Assembly (NCBI RefSeq): GCF_002019595.1
Contig: NZ_KV917369.1
Span: 3,736,624-3,800,623 of the forward strand
Source of the DNA: Priestia abyssalis
GTDB lineage: Bacteria; Bacillota; Bacilli; Bacillales; Bacillaceae_H
DNA length: 64,000 nt
Direction of reading: 5' to 3'
Shown: in pieces, positions 18,041-26,995 of the stretch
How the letters are laid out: the number at the start of each line of letters is the position of its first letter
Numbering within the stretch: the stretch's first letter is position 1
Notes under the pieces: generated by a model
Seen by the model: the letters and a program-made list of their open reading frames with translations, nothing else
Told to the model about the DNA's origin: nothing
The model's database searches: none
Translations under genes and position numbers: made by a program

Positions 18041-19570
18041 TTAATTCTCCGCCAGTTTATTAACAATCTTTTTCTCAGACGGTTTTTCTTCTATAATGTC
18101 TTCGGCTTGTTTTGCTCGTTTAATAAAGAAAGCAAGAACAAGGGCAAGACCGGCAATAAAGACCGTCACAAAAAATGCAAAATTGATTCCTTCCAGCATT
18201 GCTTGCATCGCAATTTGCTGTTTCATGGCAGCCAGCGCCTCAGGTGTCGGCTGTCCTGTCATGTTCTTCATGGCATCTGCCGCTAATTCTTTTCCGTAAG
18301 TTTCTGTACGGTTGGACATGATCGTGACCAACAATGCCGTACCAATCGCGCCGGATACTTGCTGCAATGTATTATTCATCGCCGTACCGTGCGGATAATA
18401 GCGCGCTGGCAATTGATTTAAGCCATTTGTCGAAACCGGCATCATGACCATGGACATCCCCAACATCCGTACAGAGTATAGGAGAATTAAGTGAGTATAA
18501 GTGGTATCCATTGATAATTTGCTGAAATAGTAACTGGTTATGGTTGTAAGTGTTAAGCCAATGATTGCTAAAACACGGCCGCCAAATTTATCAAATAATC
18601 TACCGGTAATTGGTGACATGACGGCCATTACAATCGCCCCTGGCAGCATCATTAAACCGGCATCGAGAGGCGAAATGCCTCGAATCGTCTGCACATAGAT
18701 TGGTGTAAGCAGCATCCCCGAAAACATGGCCATCGTTACAACCATCGAAATGGTTGCCGATAAGGCGTACATTGGATATTTAAAAATTTTAAAGTTCAGC
18801 ATCGGTTTCTCTTGCTTTACTTGACGTAAAATAAACCAAACCAATGAGATGGCTCCAACGATGATGGTCATATAGACTTGCGGACTGTCCCAGCCTTTGC
18901 TGCCGGCAGAACTGAATCCATATAACAACCCGCCAAAACCAACGCTTGATAAAAGAACCGAAAATAGATCAAGATGAATATCCACTTTCTCTTTCTTATC
19001 TTTCAGCATGAAAATACCCATTAGCAGGACAAGAACAGCGATTGGAGTGACAAAGTGGAAAAGCATTCTCCAGTCATAGTGTTCAATTAACCAGCCTGAT
19101 AAAGTAGGTCCAATTGCGGGTGCCCCCATCATAATTAAACCGAATACTCCCATTGCGGCTCCCCTTTTTTCCACCGGGAAGCTCACTAACATAACGTTCA
19201 TTAATAACGGCATCATGATTGCCGACCCTGACGCTTGGATCATCCGCCCTGCCAATAAAATAGGAAAGACATGGGCAATTCCCGCCAAAATGGTTCCAAG
19301 CGTAAATAAGCCCATGGCCGCCAAGAATAAGTGACGTACAGAATATTTTTGAATTAAAAATGCGGTAGTTGGAATCAAAACCCCGTTCACCAACATAAAA
19401 CCTGTCGTCAGCCACTGCACAGTCGATGCTCCAACATCCAAGTCTGTCATAATGGACGGCAGTGCGATATTTAATAATGTATTATTTAAAAGCGCAATAA
19501 AAGCTCCAATCATTAAGACGGAAAGAATCCCGTACGGTGGAGCGTCAGCCTTTTTTATCGTATGTTCCAT
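18041..19570 (-). CDS. DHA2-family (14-helix) MFS drug exporter
   Basis: 509-residue membrane protein of the EmrB/QacA/Lmr type, with NNTLLNIALPSIMTDL in helix 1, GRMIQASGSAIMMPLL and the antiporter motif C region GPTLSGWLIEHYDWRMLF. It exports toxic compounds by proton antiport. It is divergent from the TetR gene at 19757, the usual repressor-exporter arrangement. A GAGGAGGAACACG site precedes the ATG at 19570. The substrate cannot be read from the sequence. Confidence 0.92.
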   Translation of the reverse strand: MEHTIKKADAPPYGILSVLMIGAFIALLNNTLLNIALPSIMTDLDVGASTVQWLTTGFMLVNGVLIPTTAFLIQKYSVRHLFLAAMGLFTLGTILAGIAHVFPILLAGRMIQASGSAIMMPLLMNVMLVSFPVEKRGAAMGVFGLIMMGAPAIGPTLSGWLIEHYDWRMLFHFVTPIAVLVLLMGIFMLKDKKEKVDIHLDLFSVLLSSVGFGGLLYGFSSAGSKGWDSPQVYMTIIVGAISLVWFILRQVKQEKPMLNFKIFKYPMYALSATISMVVTMAMFSGMLLTPIYVQTIRGISPLDAGLMMLPGAIVMAVMSPITGRLFDKFGGRVLAIIGLTLTTITSYYFSKLSMDTTYTHLILLYSVRMLGMSMVMMPVSTNGLNQLPARYYPHGTAMNNTLQQVSGAIGTALLVTIMSNRTETYGKELAADAMKNMTGQPTPEALAAMKQQIAMQAMLEGINFAFFVTVFIAGLALVLAFFIKRAKQAEDIIEEKPSEKKIVNKLAEN

Positions 19571-19613
19571 CGTGTTCCTCCTCTATACTTGCAGTTCATT
19601 ATTTTATACTGAT

Positions 19614-19695
19614 GTTTCACACAAACCATATCATATACCATCGGTTCAAAAAAATCAATTCAAAAATCTCCCTAATTTACTGGGTTTGTGTAAAC
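19614..19695. promoter_or_regulatory. Paired inverted boxes between exporter and TetR gene
   Basis: GTTTCACACAAACC (19614-19627) recurs in inverted orientation as GGTTTGTGTAAAC (19683-19695) with one mismatch. The boxes flank the divergent promoters, as expected for two sites of the TetR regulator. Confidence 0.55.
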
Positions 19696-19756
19696 TGAAA
19701 AAATAATGTAATATATTTTTTATACAGGTAGTCTAATCGGAAATAAAGGTGATTAT

Positions 19757-20656
19757 ATGAACGATAGGAAACAGCATGTTATAAAAATGGCTCATCAATT
19801 ATTTATTGAGAAAGGTTTTCAAGCTACATCCATTCAGGATATTTTGGACTATAGCGGAATTTCTAAAGGAACATTTTATAATTATTTTCCATCTAAAAAT
19901 GAATTATTAATCGCTCTTTTTAAAACGATATACGGGAAGATGGAAAAGGAACGGAATGAACTGCTCATGGGCCAGGATCCCTCTAATATTGAAATCTTCA
20001 TTAAGCAAGTTGAACTACAAATGAAGACAAATCGAACAAATAAGTTAATCTCTCTTTTTGAGGAAGTATATTTTTCAAAAGATGAAGATCTTAAAGAATT
20101 CATAAAACGGGGACAAATGAGGATCATTCGCTGGACATTCGGACGGTTCATAGACATTTTCGGAGACAGTAAAAAACCCTATTTATTAGATTGCGCGATC
20201 ATGTTTATGGGAATTTTGAACCATAACCTTAAATACAATGCCTTGGCACACGAAACAGCTGCCGACATTTACGAAGTGGTCCGTTACAGTGTGGAGCGTG
20301 TGGTGAAAATGGTTGAGGAAGTGGCGGAAACAGGTGATCAATTGATTCAACCTGAACTTTTAGACAGTTGGCTGCCTGAGTGTACAAACAGCGACCATGC
20401 TTTTCATCAAAAGCTTTCTCATGCTGTATTGGCGTTGAAAAAAACTCTAATCGATAGCAAGAAACAGTCAAAATACAATGAGCTGCTGGACTTTGTTCAA
20501 AATGAGCTGCTTCATTCAAAAACTCCCCGAAAATTTTTGGTTGAAAGTGCCCTTTTATCATTAAAAACAGATCAAACATGTTCGGAGAAAAAAGAACTGC
20601 AAAAGCTCGATCAACTCGTTGCGATTTATCTTACCGAACAAGAGGATGCTAATTAA
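19757..20656 (+). CDS. TetR/AcrR family repressor of the adjacent exporter
   Basis: 299 residues, long for the family. The N-terminal HTH is canonical (AHQLFIEKGFQATSIQDILDYSGISKGTFYNYFPSKNELL, residues about 12-51). The extended C-terminal ligand domain resembles the YerO-type repressors of Bacillus exporters. The start follows AAAGGTGATTAT. It probably represses the exporter at 18041 and itself through the inverted boxes between them. Confidence 0.9.
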   Translation: MNDRKQHVIKMAHQLFIEKGFQATSIQDILDYSGISKGTFYNYFPSKNELLIALFKTIYGKMEKERNELLMGQDPSNIEIFIKQVELQMKTNRTNKLISLFEEVYFSKDEDLKEFIKRGQMRIIRWTFGRFIDIFGDSKKPYLLDCAIMFMGILNHNLKYNALAHETAADIYEVVRYSVERVVKMVEEVAETGDQLIQPELLDSWLPECTNSDHAFHQKLSHAVLALKKTLIDSKKQSKYNELLDFVQNELLHSKTPRKFLVESALLSLKTDQTCSEKKELQKLDQLVAIYLTEQEDAN

Positions 20657-20701
20657 TGTTCCTCTAATCCTGTATGTAACTTTTTTGAAACCTAAAAACA
20701 T

Positions 20702-20743
20702 AAACACCCCATTCCCTTCGTAGAAATGGGGTGTTTGTTTGAT
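20702..20743 (+). terminator. Intrinsic terminator after the TetR gene
   Basis: AAACACCCCATT (20702-20713) pairs with AATGGGGTGTTT, followed by GTTTG. It lies between convergent genes and can serve both. Confidence 0.85.
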
Positions 20744-20801
20744 TCTAGATTCTTCGTACACCGTTTGAGATTTGCCTCCGATTCCTTGTCACCACTTGGG
20801 T

Positions 20802-21122
20802 TTAATGTCCGGAAGTCAGTTTAATCCCTACTGCCCCTGTCAAAATACACATAATTAATAGAATGGACCTTAAGCTTCTAGGTTCATGAAAGAACATTAT
20901 TCCTGCTAAAACACTTCCGACAGAGCCGATACCGGTCCATATTGCATAGGCGGTTCCCACTGGGAGAGACGTTAATGATAGCGAAAGAAAATAAAAGCTT
21001 ACACTTCCAAAAAATAGACAGGCGACAGAGGGAAGCCATTTTTTAAACCCATCTGCATGTTTCAGGCTTATCACACTGCCAACCTCGGCAAAGCCGGCAA
21101 TCAAAAGGAAAAACCAATCCAT
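20802..21122 (-). CDS. SMR-family exporter subunit (EmrE/SugE-like), second of a pair
   Basis: 106 residues with four membrane helices and the essential acidic residue of helix 1 (AGFAEVGSV, Glu13). GTAYAIWTGIGSVGSV is the helix-3 signature. Paired with the gene at 21154, 31 nt upstream, as in heterodimeric YkkCD- or EbrAB-type exporters of cations or guanidinium. No guanidine riboswitch was seen upstream. Confidence 0.9.
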   Translation of the reverse strand: MDWFFLLIAGFAEVGSVISLKHADGFKKWLPSVACLFFGSVSFYFLSLSLTSLPVGTAYAIWTGIGSVGSVLAGIMFFHEPRSLRSILLIMCILTGAVGIKLTSGH

Positions 21123-21153
21123 TGAATCATCCCCTAACCTTGTGTAACTCGTT

Positions 21154-21492
21154 TCATTGTCTTTGATGTTCAGATTGGGCTGGACTCATTTTTATTCCAA
21201 TGATTCCCGCTATCATTAAAGCCACAAAAAACACTTTCAGTAGATTAATGGGCTCTCCCCAAAAGAGCATCCCAATCACTACTGTTCCAACCGTTCCCAA
21301 TCCAGTAAAAATGGCGTAACCAGTTCCTAAGGGAATTGAATGCAACGCCTTTGAAAGCAAAAAGAAACTGAAGATTATGATAATAATTGTTATTATACTT
21401 GGTATCATTTTAGTAAATCCATGTGAATATTTAAGACCAATCACCCAGATAATTTCCAAAAGTCCTGCCATGATGATATAGATCCATGCCAT
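21154..21492 (-). CDS. SMR-family exporter subunit, first of a pair
   Basis: 112 residues, four helices, Glu13 in GLLEIIWVIGLKYSHG, and the helix-3 motif GTGYAIFTGLGTVGTV. A hydrophilic C-terminal tail follows (SPAQSEHQRQ). It begins 29 nt after the HAD gene and likely shares its transcript. YkkC-like by sequence and pairing. The actual substrate is not known. Confidence 0.9.
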   Translation of the reverse strand: MAWIYIIMAGLLEIIWVIGLKYSHGFTKMIPSIITIIIIIFSFFLLSKALHSIPLGTGYAIFTGLGTVGTVVIGMLFWGEPINLLKVFFVALMIAGIIGIKMSPAQSEHQRQ

Positions 21493-21521
21493 TTCATTGT
21501 TCTCTCCTTTGGCATCGATAC

Positions 21522-22394
21522 TTATTTTTGAACCGCGAAGTTCTCCATATATCGATAAATTGCATGAGCTACCCCATTTTCATCATTTTTAAGGGTTGTC
21601 GTTGTGCAAACAGCTTTTATGTCATCTTTCGCATTTCCCATCGCTACACTGTATCCAACTTTCTTGAGCATGGATAAATCATTGTTGCTGTCCCCGATTG
21701 CCATTGCCTGATCCAACGATCTATTCAGCAAGAACGCCAACTTTTCAAGGGCCATTCCTTTCGAAGCGCTTTTACTAGTCATTTCAATGTTATGATCAGC
21801 AGATGACACAACCTGCAGCTCATCAAATTTTTCAAATTGATTCCATGCTTCCTTTAATTTCTGTTTATCAAACGAACATGCTAAAATATTATAAAATTCC
21901 TCTTCCTGTTTTAAAATATCATGATAGCTGTCAACTAAAACATACCCAACCTGATCAAATTGCCTTTCCGCTACTTCAACTAGTTCTTTCGTATCTGCAT
22001 CTAAATCTGCATTTTTCAAACTTTGAATCTCATTGTAGAATTGTTCTTTTGTTTTTTTAAGAGTATAAATAGCTTTATCAGTAAACACTTCATAATAATA
22101 ATTCCGGTCATCTAACCATTGAAGAATAGATTCGACACGATTTTTAGTTAGCGTAATTGAAGAAATACACTCTCCATTTTTTGAATGAATGGTAGATCCA
22201 TTTGTCCCGATTACAAACAGGGAAAGCCCGGCTTTTTCACAAATGGTGTGAACGTCAAAATAAGCGCGTCCCGTTGAAATCACGACTTCAAAGCCTCTAT
22301 CCCCGGCGTACTGAATCGCCTTTATATTTTCTTCACTAATTTCATTCTGATCGTTCAATAATGTTCCATCTAAATCTATTGCAATAAAACTCAT
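21522..22394 (-). CDS. Cof-type HAD phosphatase (subfamily IIB)
   Basis: 290 residues. Motif I is FIAIDLDGTLLND at the N-terminus (nucleophile Asp), motif II VISTGRAYFDV, motif III Lys near KGMALEKLAFLL, motif IV MAIGDSNNDLSML. It has the C2B cap typical of Cof/YxeH sugar-phosphate phosphatases. It follows the DeoR gene of the organophosphate-type cluster across a terminator-like hairpin, so it may release phosphate from the imported compound. Substrate unproven. Confidence 0.9.
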   Translation of the reverse strand: MSFIAIDLDGTLLNDQNEISEENIKAIQYAGDRGFEVVISTGRAYFDVHTICEKAGLSLFVIGTNGSTIHSKNGECISSITLTKNRVESILQWLDDRNYYYEVFTDKAIYTLKKTKEQFYNEIQSLKNADLDADTKELVEVAERQFDQVGYVLVDSYHDILKQEEEFYNILACSFDKQKLKEAWNQFEKFDELQVVSSADHNIEMTSKSASKGMALEKLAFLLNRSLDQAMAIGDSNNDLSMLKKVGYSVAMGNAKDDIKAVCTTTTLKNDENGVAHAIYRYMENFAVQK

Positions 22395-22472
22395 ATTCTA
22401 TCGCTCCTCTTCTCATTCAATCTATTACATTTTCTTTCTAGTTTTTTTTATCTGTTATCAATACGGACCAAA

Positions 22473-22494
22473 AAAGAGAGAGAATCCTCTCTTT
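22473..22494 (-). terminator. Terminator-like hairpin between DeoR and HAD genes
   Basis: AAAGAGAG (22473-22480) pairs with CTCTCTTT (22487-22494) and is followed by a T run on the minus strand (TTTTTTGG). It may be a partial terminator. Confidence 0.65.
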
Positions 22495-22518
22495 CGTCTC
22501 TATATGCCCTTTTTATGG

Positions 22519-23301
22519 CTACGCTTGGATCCAATCGATTTCCTTTAAATTCGGATGATCCTTCCATGCCTCTGGAAATGGTTGATCGCAAACAATCGCA
22601 TCGACTTTTTCTAAAGGGCAAACTTTACAAAAAGTATCAACACCCATTTTAGAGTAATCCGTCAGCATGATCACTTGCTTTGATACCTCGATCATCTTGC
22701 GGGAAACCAATGTTTCATGCAGGTGATAATTACTGACCCCATTTTCAATCGAAACACCGCCGGCTGAAATGAATGCTTTATCAATATTAAATTGATTTAA
22801 CATTTGCTCCGTGAGACCGCCGCTTATGGATTGCTGCTTTGGATCGATTTGTCCGCCCAACAATAGAATTTGTCCTGCAAACTTATTTTGATTGAGCGAT
22901 TCAGTCAATACAGACGACACAGGAAGAGAATTGGTTAAAATCGTAATGTCTTTTTTATTTTCGATACACTGTGCAAATTCAAGCATCGTTGTGCCGACAT
23001 CAATGGCAATCACATCTCCATTTGAAATGAGTTCCACTGCCTTTTTCCCCACCTTGATTTTCGCTTCTTGGTTCACGGTTGTCCGCTGTGTGAAGGGAGG
23101 CTCCTCAAACTGAAAGACCGTTTTAATCGCTCCACCGTAAACCCTCTTTAAAAGTCCTTTTTCTTCTAATATCATTAAATCCCGTCGAATCGTTTCCTCT
23201 GACACATTAAACTGATCCACTAATTCCACGACTTTCACTTTTCCCGTTTTGTTCAGTTCTTTTAAAATTTCATTTTTTCTTTCTTCTGGCAAGACAGACA
23301 T
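22519..23301 (-). CDS. DeoR/GlpR family transcriptional regulator
   Basis: 260 residues. The N-terminal HTH is VLPEERKNEILKELNKTGKVKVVELVDQFNVSEETIRRDL, the classical DeoR signature, followed by a DeoRC phosphosugar-sensing domain (IAIDVGTTMLEFAQ, NSLPVSSVL, FISAGGVSIENGVSNYH). It is co-oriented with and 19 nt from the ABC ATPase gene. Tandem 10-bp repeats in front of the operon's first gene (28131-28150) are likely its operator. The inducer is probably a phosphorylated compound. Confidence 0.93.
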   Translation of the reverse strand: MSVLPEERKNEILKELNKTGKVKVVELVDQFNVSEETIRRDLMILEEKGLLKRVYGGAIKTVFQFEEPPFTQRTTVNQEAKIKVGKKAVELISNGDVIAIDVGTTMLEFAQCIENKKDITILTNSLPVSSVLTESLNQNKFAGQILLLGGQIDPKQQSISGGLTEQMLNQFNIDKAFISAGGVSIENGVSNYHLHETLVSRKMIEVSKQVIMLTDYSKMGVDTFCKVCPLEKVDAIVCDQPFPEAWKDHPNLKEIDWIQA

Positions 23302-23320
23302 ACATTCCCCCCCCCCTTAT

Positions 23321-24334
23321 TTATAAAATAATGCATTCTTTTTTCGGTACAAGAATTTGAACACGTGTTCCTTGTTCAAACATTTTCCCGCGGTGGTGAA
23401 GATAGTCTACATGGAAAACGGATTCCTCTGTTTCTACTTCATATCTTAAAACATTTCCTGTCATGGTAACATCTTTAATAAACCCTTTAATTCCCCAGTT
23501 CTCTTGTAAATCGATATGATCTTCACCAACAGAAACTAATCGTAATACTTCAGGACGAATGGCGACTTCATTCCCTTTTAATTCTGTACTACGAACGAGT
23601 TTACGGAAATCTTCCATACTACAAACATTATAATTCCCAATAAACTTTGCAACAAATGTATTGGCTGGAGAAGTATAGATTTCTGCTGGAGAACCGGATT
23701 GCACCACTTGCCCTTTATTCATGATAAAAATTCGATCAGACATGGTCATGGCTTCTTCCTGATCATGAGTAACAAAAATCGTTGTAATATCTAATTCTTT
23801 CTGTATTCTCTTTAATTCTTTTTGCAAACTTTTTCTAATTTTAGCATCCAATGCGCTTAACGGCTCATCCAACAGCAGTACTTTCGGCTCCATGACAAGC
23901 GCACGGGCAAGAGCGACCCTCTGCTGCTGTCCGCCGGATAATTGATGGGGATAAGACTCTTCTTTTCCTATTAAATCAACCATCTCAATCATTTTTTTTA
24001 CTCTTGATTTAATATTTTTTACCTTCTTCATTTTAAGGCCGTACGCAATATTATCAAAAACACTCATATTCGGGAAAAGCGCATAAGATTGAAATACCAT
24101 ACCGACTTCACGCTGACGCGGTGACAAATGAGTAATATCTTTTCCATCAATGAAGATGCTTCCTGCATCAACGCTTTCAAGCCCCGCAATGGAACGTAAT
24201 AATGTACTTTTTCCGCATCCGCTTTGCCCAAGAAGTGTCGCAAATTCTCCTTTTTTTAATGTTATTGAAATGTTATTTAAAACGACTTGATTTTCATACC
24301 CCTTAGTCACTTGATCGATGGTTACATAACTCAT
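23321..24334 (-). CDS. ABC importer ATPase (PotA/PhnT-like)
   Basis: 337 residues with Walker A LGQSGCGKST, signature LSGGQQQRVALARAL, Walker B VLLLDEPLSALDAK, H-loop VTHDQEEAM and a C-terminal TOBE-type regulatory segment. It groups with ATPases that energise polyamine, iron or phosphonate importers. Its ATG overlaps the stop of the permease gene by one base. It powers the two permeases at 24334 and 25203. Confidence 0.92.
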   Translation of the reverse strand: MSYVTIDQVTKGYENQVVLNNISITLKKGEFATLLGQSGCGKSTLLRSIAGLESVDAGSIFIDGKDITHLSPRQREVGMVFQSYALFPNMSVFDNIAYGLKMKKVKNIKSRVKKMIEMVDLIGKEESYPHQLSGGQQQRVALARALVMEPKVLLLDEPLSALDAKIRKSLQKELKRIQKELDITTIFVTHDQEEAMTMSDRIFIMNKGQVVQSGSPAEIYTSPANTFVAKFIGNYNVCSMEDFRKLVRSTELKGNEVAIRPEVLRLVSVGEDHIDLQENWGIKGFIKDVTMTGNVLRYEVETEESVFHVDYLHHRGKMFEQGTRVQILVPKKECIIL

Positions 24335-25206
24335 TATTTTTCACCTTCTAAAGCAGTATTTTTATGATCGTATTGTTTTTTCAAAAATGAAAGAATTCGC
24401 TTCTTATTTGACGCGACAGGTTTTTTTTCGCCTCTAAACGTAAGTTTTAATACAGCCCCCGTTAACAATAAAATCATGGAATAATACGTAATAACAATTG
24501 CACTTGTTAAGTGACCGCTGCTGTTTAGTTTGTCGGCAAGATAAATTTGAATGGTTTCAAATCGGCCCCCGACAAGCAAATTGGCATAAGCAAACTCACT
24601 AAATATAAGAGCGACTGATAATAAGGTAGACACTAAAATACCAGATATAATATTGGGGAACACCACTGTGCGAAAAGCCTGGACCTTTGTGGCACCTAGT
24701 AATTCAGCTGCATCAACAAGCTGCACAGCATTTACCGTACGAAGACTGTTACGAATACCTTGATACATAAATGGCAAAATGGTTATGAAATAGGCACCAA
24801 TTAAAATCCAAGGTGTTCCGGCAATTTGAATCGGCCCATCTGAATATACCTTGATTAATCCAACAGCTCCAACAATGGGCGGAATTCCATAAGGAAGCAT
24901 CGCTGCTGCTTGAAGCAATCCTTCCCATTTACTGAAATATACCGTGATGATAAAGATAGTCGGAAGCATAATAATAACGCTAAGACCGACAGACATGACA
25001 ATTAAAAATAGCGTTCGTTGAAAAGCATCATAAAACCGTTCATCTTGAAATAATTCAATATACCATTTCATTGTATAACTCTCAGGTAAAATCGTATGGT
25101 CCCATTTACCGGCAATCGAGAATAAAAAGGTTCCTACAAGCGGAATTAATAAGTAAATAACTAATAATCCAACAACCACTTTATGAAAAGCCATTGAAGA
25201 TTTCAT
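24334..25206 (-). CDS. ABC importer permease, PotC-like
   Basis: 290-residue permease with six hydrophobic segments and the EAA loop VDAAELLGATKVQAFRTVVFPNIISGI. Overlaps the preceding permease by 4 nt and the ATPase by 1 nt, showing tight translational coupling. Confidence 0.92.
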   Translation of the reverse strand: MKSSMAFHKVVVGLLVIYLLIPLVGTFLFSIAGKWDHTILPESYTMKWYIELFQDERFYDAFQRTLFLIVMSVGLSVIIMLPTIFIITVYFSKWEGLLQAAAMLPYGIPPIVGAVGLIKVYSDGPIQIAGTPWILIGAYFITILPFMYQGIRNSLRTVNAVQLVDAAELLGATKVQAFRTVVFPNIISGILVSTLLSVALIFSEFAYANLLVGGRFETIQIYLADKLNSSGHLTSAIVITYYSMILLLTGAVLKLTFRGEKKPVASNKKRILSFLKKQYDHKNTALEGEK

Positions 25207-26108
25207 CGTAAATCCCTCCTAATGCGACGCATCATTCGTTCATTAAACCACATCGCCCCTATCATGGTCGCTGCTAGAAGTACTCCCATCGCACTGCCCA
25301 GCTGAGGCTTTAATGCAACGTCACTGGCAACTAAAGATGCAATTTGCAATGACAATAAGTTATAGTTGCTGCCGACCAATGCATAGGCTGTAGCGTAAGC
25401 TCCCATCGCATTCGCAAACAAAATACTGAATGTGCCTATAATACTAGGTAAAAGAACTGGAATCCCGATGTGAAGCCAAAATGAGAATGTGGATCCTCCT
25501 AATAATGAAGAGGCTTCTTTCCATTGTTTCTTAATTCCTTGATAAGACGGATAGATGAGCATAACAGCAAGCGGAATTTGAAAATAAACATAAACAAGAA
25601 TGAGGCCTGTCCACGAATATAAATTAAAATCGGCAAATACATCCCAACCAATCTTAGAAAAAAGCAATGTAAACAATCCATTGTTTCCGAGTAAAATAAT
25701 ATATGAAAATGAAAGGGGAATCCCCTCAAAGTTCGACGTCATATTGGCAATCATCAATAGGCGGTTTTGTATTTTTTGTGAGAACTTTGTAAACGAATAG
25801 GCTGCAATGACTGCTATAATTACAGAAGTTACAGCAGAAAATAAGGAAATGACAAGGCTATTTTGAATGGCTTGCAAGTAAAATTTACTTTTAAATATCG
25901 TTATATATTGACTAATCGTAACTTGAATTCCATCGTCTGCATAAAAACTATTTTTAATCATTGCCGCTAATGGCCCTATTTCAAATCCAATCACAAACAT
26001 CATAAATGGCAGTAAAAGAGCTAATAAGTAAATTTTTTGTTTTTTTATTTTTCGCAAGACTTCTCGCTCCTCTATGTTCTCTAACAATTTGGGAATTGGT
26101 TTAACCAT
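25203..26108 (-). CDS. ABC importer permease, PotB-like
   Basis: 301-residue permease. After a charged N-terminus, six membrane segments and the EAA loop KEASSLLGGSTFSFWLHIGIPVLLPSI. It forms the heterodimeric channel with the gene at 24334. A 53-nt gap separates it from the phosphatase-like gene. Confidence 0.92.
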   Translation of the reverse strand: MVKPIPKLLENIEEREVLRKIKKQKIYLLALLLPFMMFVIGFEIGPLAAMIKNSFYADDGIQVTISQYITIFKSKFYLQAIQNSLVISLFSAVTSVIIAVIAAYSFTKFSQKIQNRLLMIANMTSNFEGIPLSFSYIILLGNNGLFTLLFSKIGWDVFADFNLYSWTGLILVYVYFQIPLAVMLIYPSYQGIKKQWKEASSLLGGSTFSFWLHIGIPVLLPSIIGTFSILFANAMGAYATAYALVGSNYNLLSLQIASLVASDVALKPQLGSAMGVLLAATMIGAMWFNERMMRRIRRDLR

Positions 26109-26161
26109 TGTTAAACCAATTCCAGTGAACCTTCATTTTAGTGTTGAATAGGATATCCTTT

Positions 26162-26995
26162 TTAAAGGGTAATTTTCCCTTTCAGACCTGGCAATTGATA
26201 TGGAATCATTTTATCGGACAGCTCAATATTTAAAAGTTCACAAACGAGCGGTGCAAACGCTAATTGCGGAACCACTTCACTGTAAACGCCAGGCTCAACT
26301 TTTGGACTAATGATAAAGAGCGGTACATCACGCTCACCATCCGTTATGCCGCCATGGTTGCCAGTTTCACTCATGCCGTGATCTGATGTAATTAAAATGT
26401 GGTAACCTTCTTTGATCCAAATTGGCAAAAGTTGTGCCAATAAGCTTCCCATTTTTAAGATTTGCTCACGATATTCTTTCGATTCCGACCCAAAGATCTC
26501 TCCTTTTACATCAACACCCATCGGATGAATATATAAAAAGTGCGGGTCATGCTTTCTGCGTAAAGCTTCTGCATCCATTAACACATGGCTGTCTGGATAG
26601 TCATCATCCCAATAAAATTTTCCATATTGAATCGGCTTAGACTCATCTTCTTGCTCACGATCTTCAATAAAATGGAATGGCGCACGATTATAAAGTTCGC
26701 TTACCCAGTAATACGATACCGTTCCGTTTCTTAAGCCATTTTCCTTCGTAAGATGAAAGAGACTTTTCTCAGTTGATAAGCGAACGGCTTGATTGGACGT
26801 AATTCCATTCACCGATGCCGGTGTTCCCGTTAATAACACTTCATATAACGGACGGGAAAGACTTGGGAGTTCCGACTTTACTTTGTAAAGCGCCGCCTGA
26901 TTTGTTTCAACTAGATGTTGAATAAATCCGAGAGCCTCACACGCTTTATCATATCTCATACCATCAACAACAATTGCTATTACTTTATTTGACAT
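26162..26995 (-). CDS. Alkaline-phosphatase-superfamily hydrolase, cytoplasmic
   Basis: 277 residues. Metal-site segments of the superfamily are visible: IAIVVDGMRYD (first Asp), SELPSLSRP (nucleophile region), HPMGVD, and ITSDHGMSETGNHGG (Asp-His plus second His). No signal peptide is present, so it acts on imported substrate. It lies inside the ABC operon and overlaps the binding-protein gene by 11 nt. Family members cleave phosphodiesters, phosphomonoesters or phosphonates (for example phosphonoacetate hydrolase). Which of these applies here cannot be decided. Confidence 0.85.
   Translation of the reverse strand: MSNKVIAIVVDGMRYDKACEALGFIQHLVETNQAALYKVKSELPSLSRPLYEVLLTGTPASVNGITSNQAVRLSTEKSLFHLTKENGLRNGTVSYYWVSELYNRAPFHFIEDREQEDESKPIQYGKFYWDDDYPDSHVLMDAEALRRKHDPHFLYIHPMGVDVKGEIFGSESKEYREQILKMGSLLAQLLPIWIKEGYHILITSDHGMSETGNHGGITDGERDVPLFIISPKVEPGVYSEVVPQLAFAPLVCELLNIELSDKMIPYQLPGLKGKITL

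Noticed and set aside
21493..21521. Guanidine riboswitch before the SMR pair
   Set aside because: Only 29 nt separate the pair from the HAD gene, and no ykkC-type conserved blocks are present.
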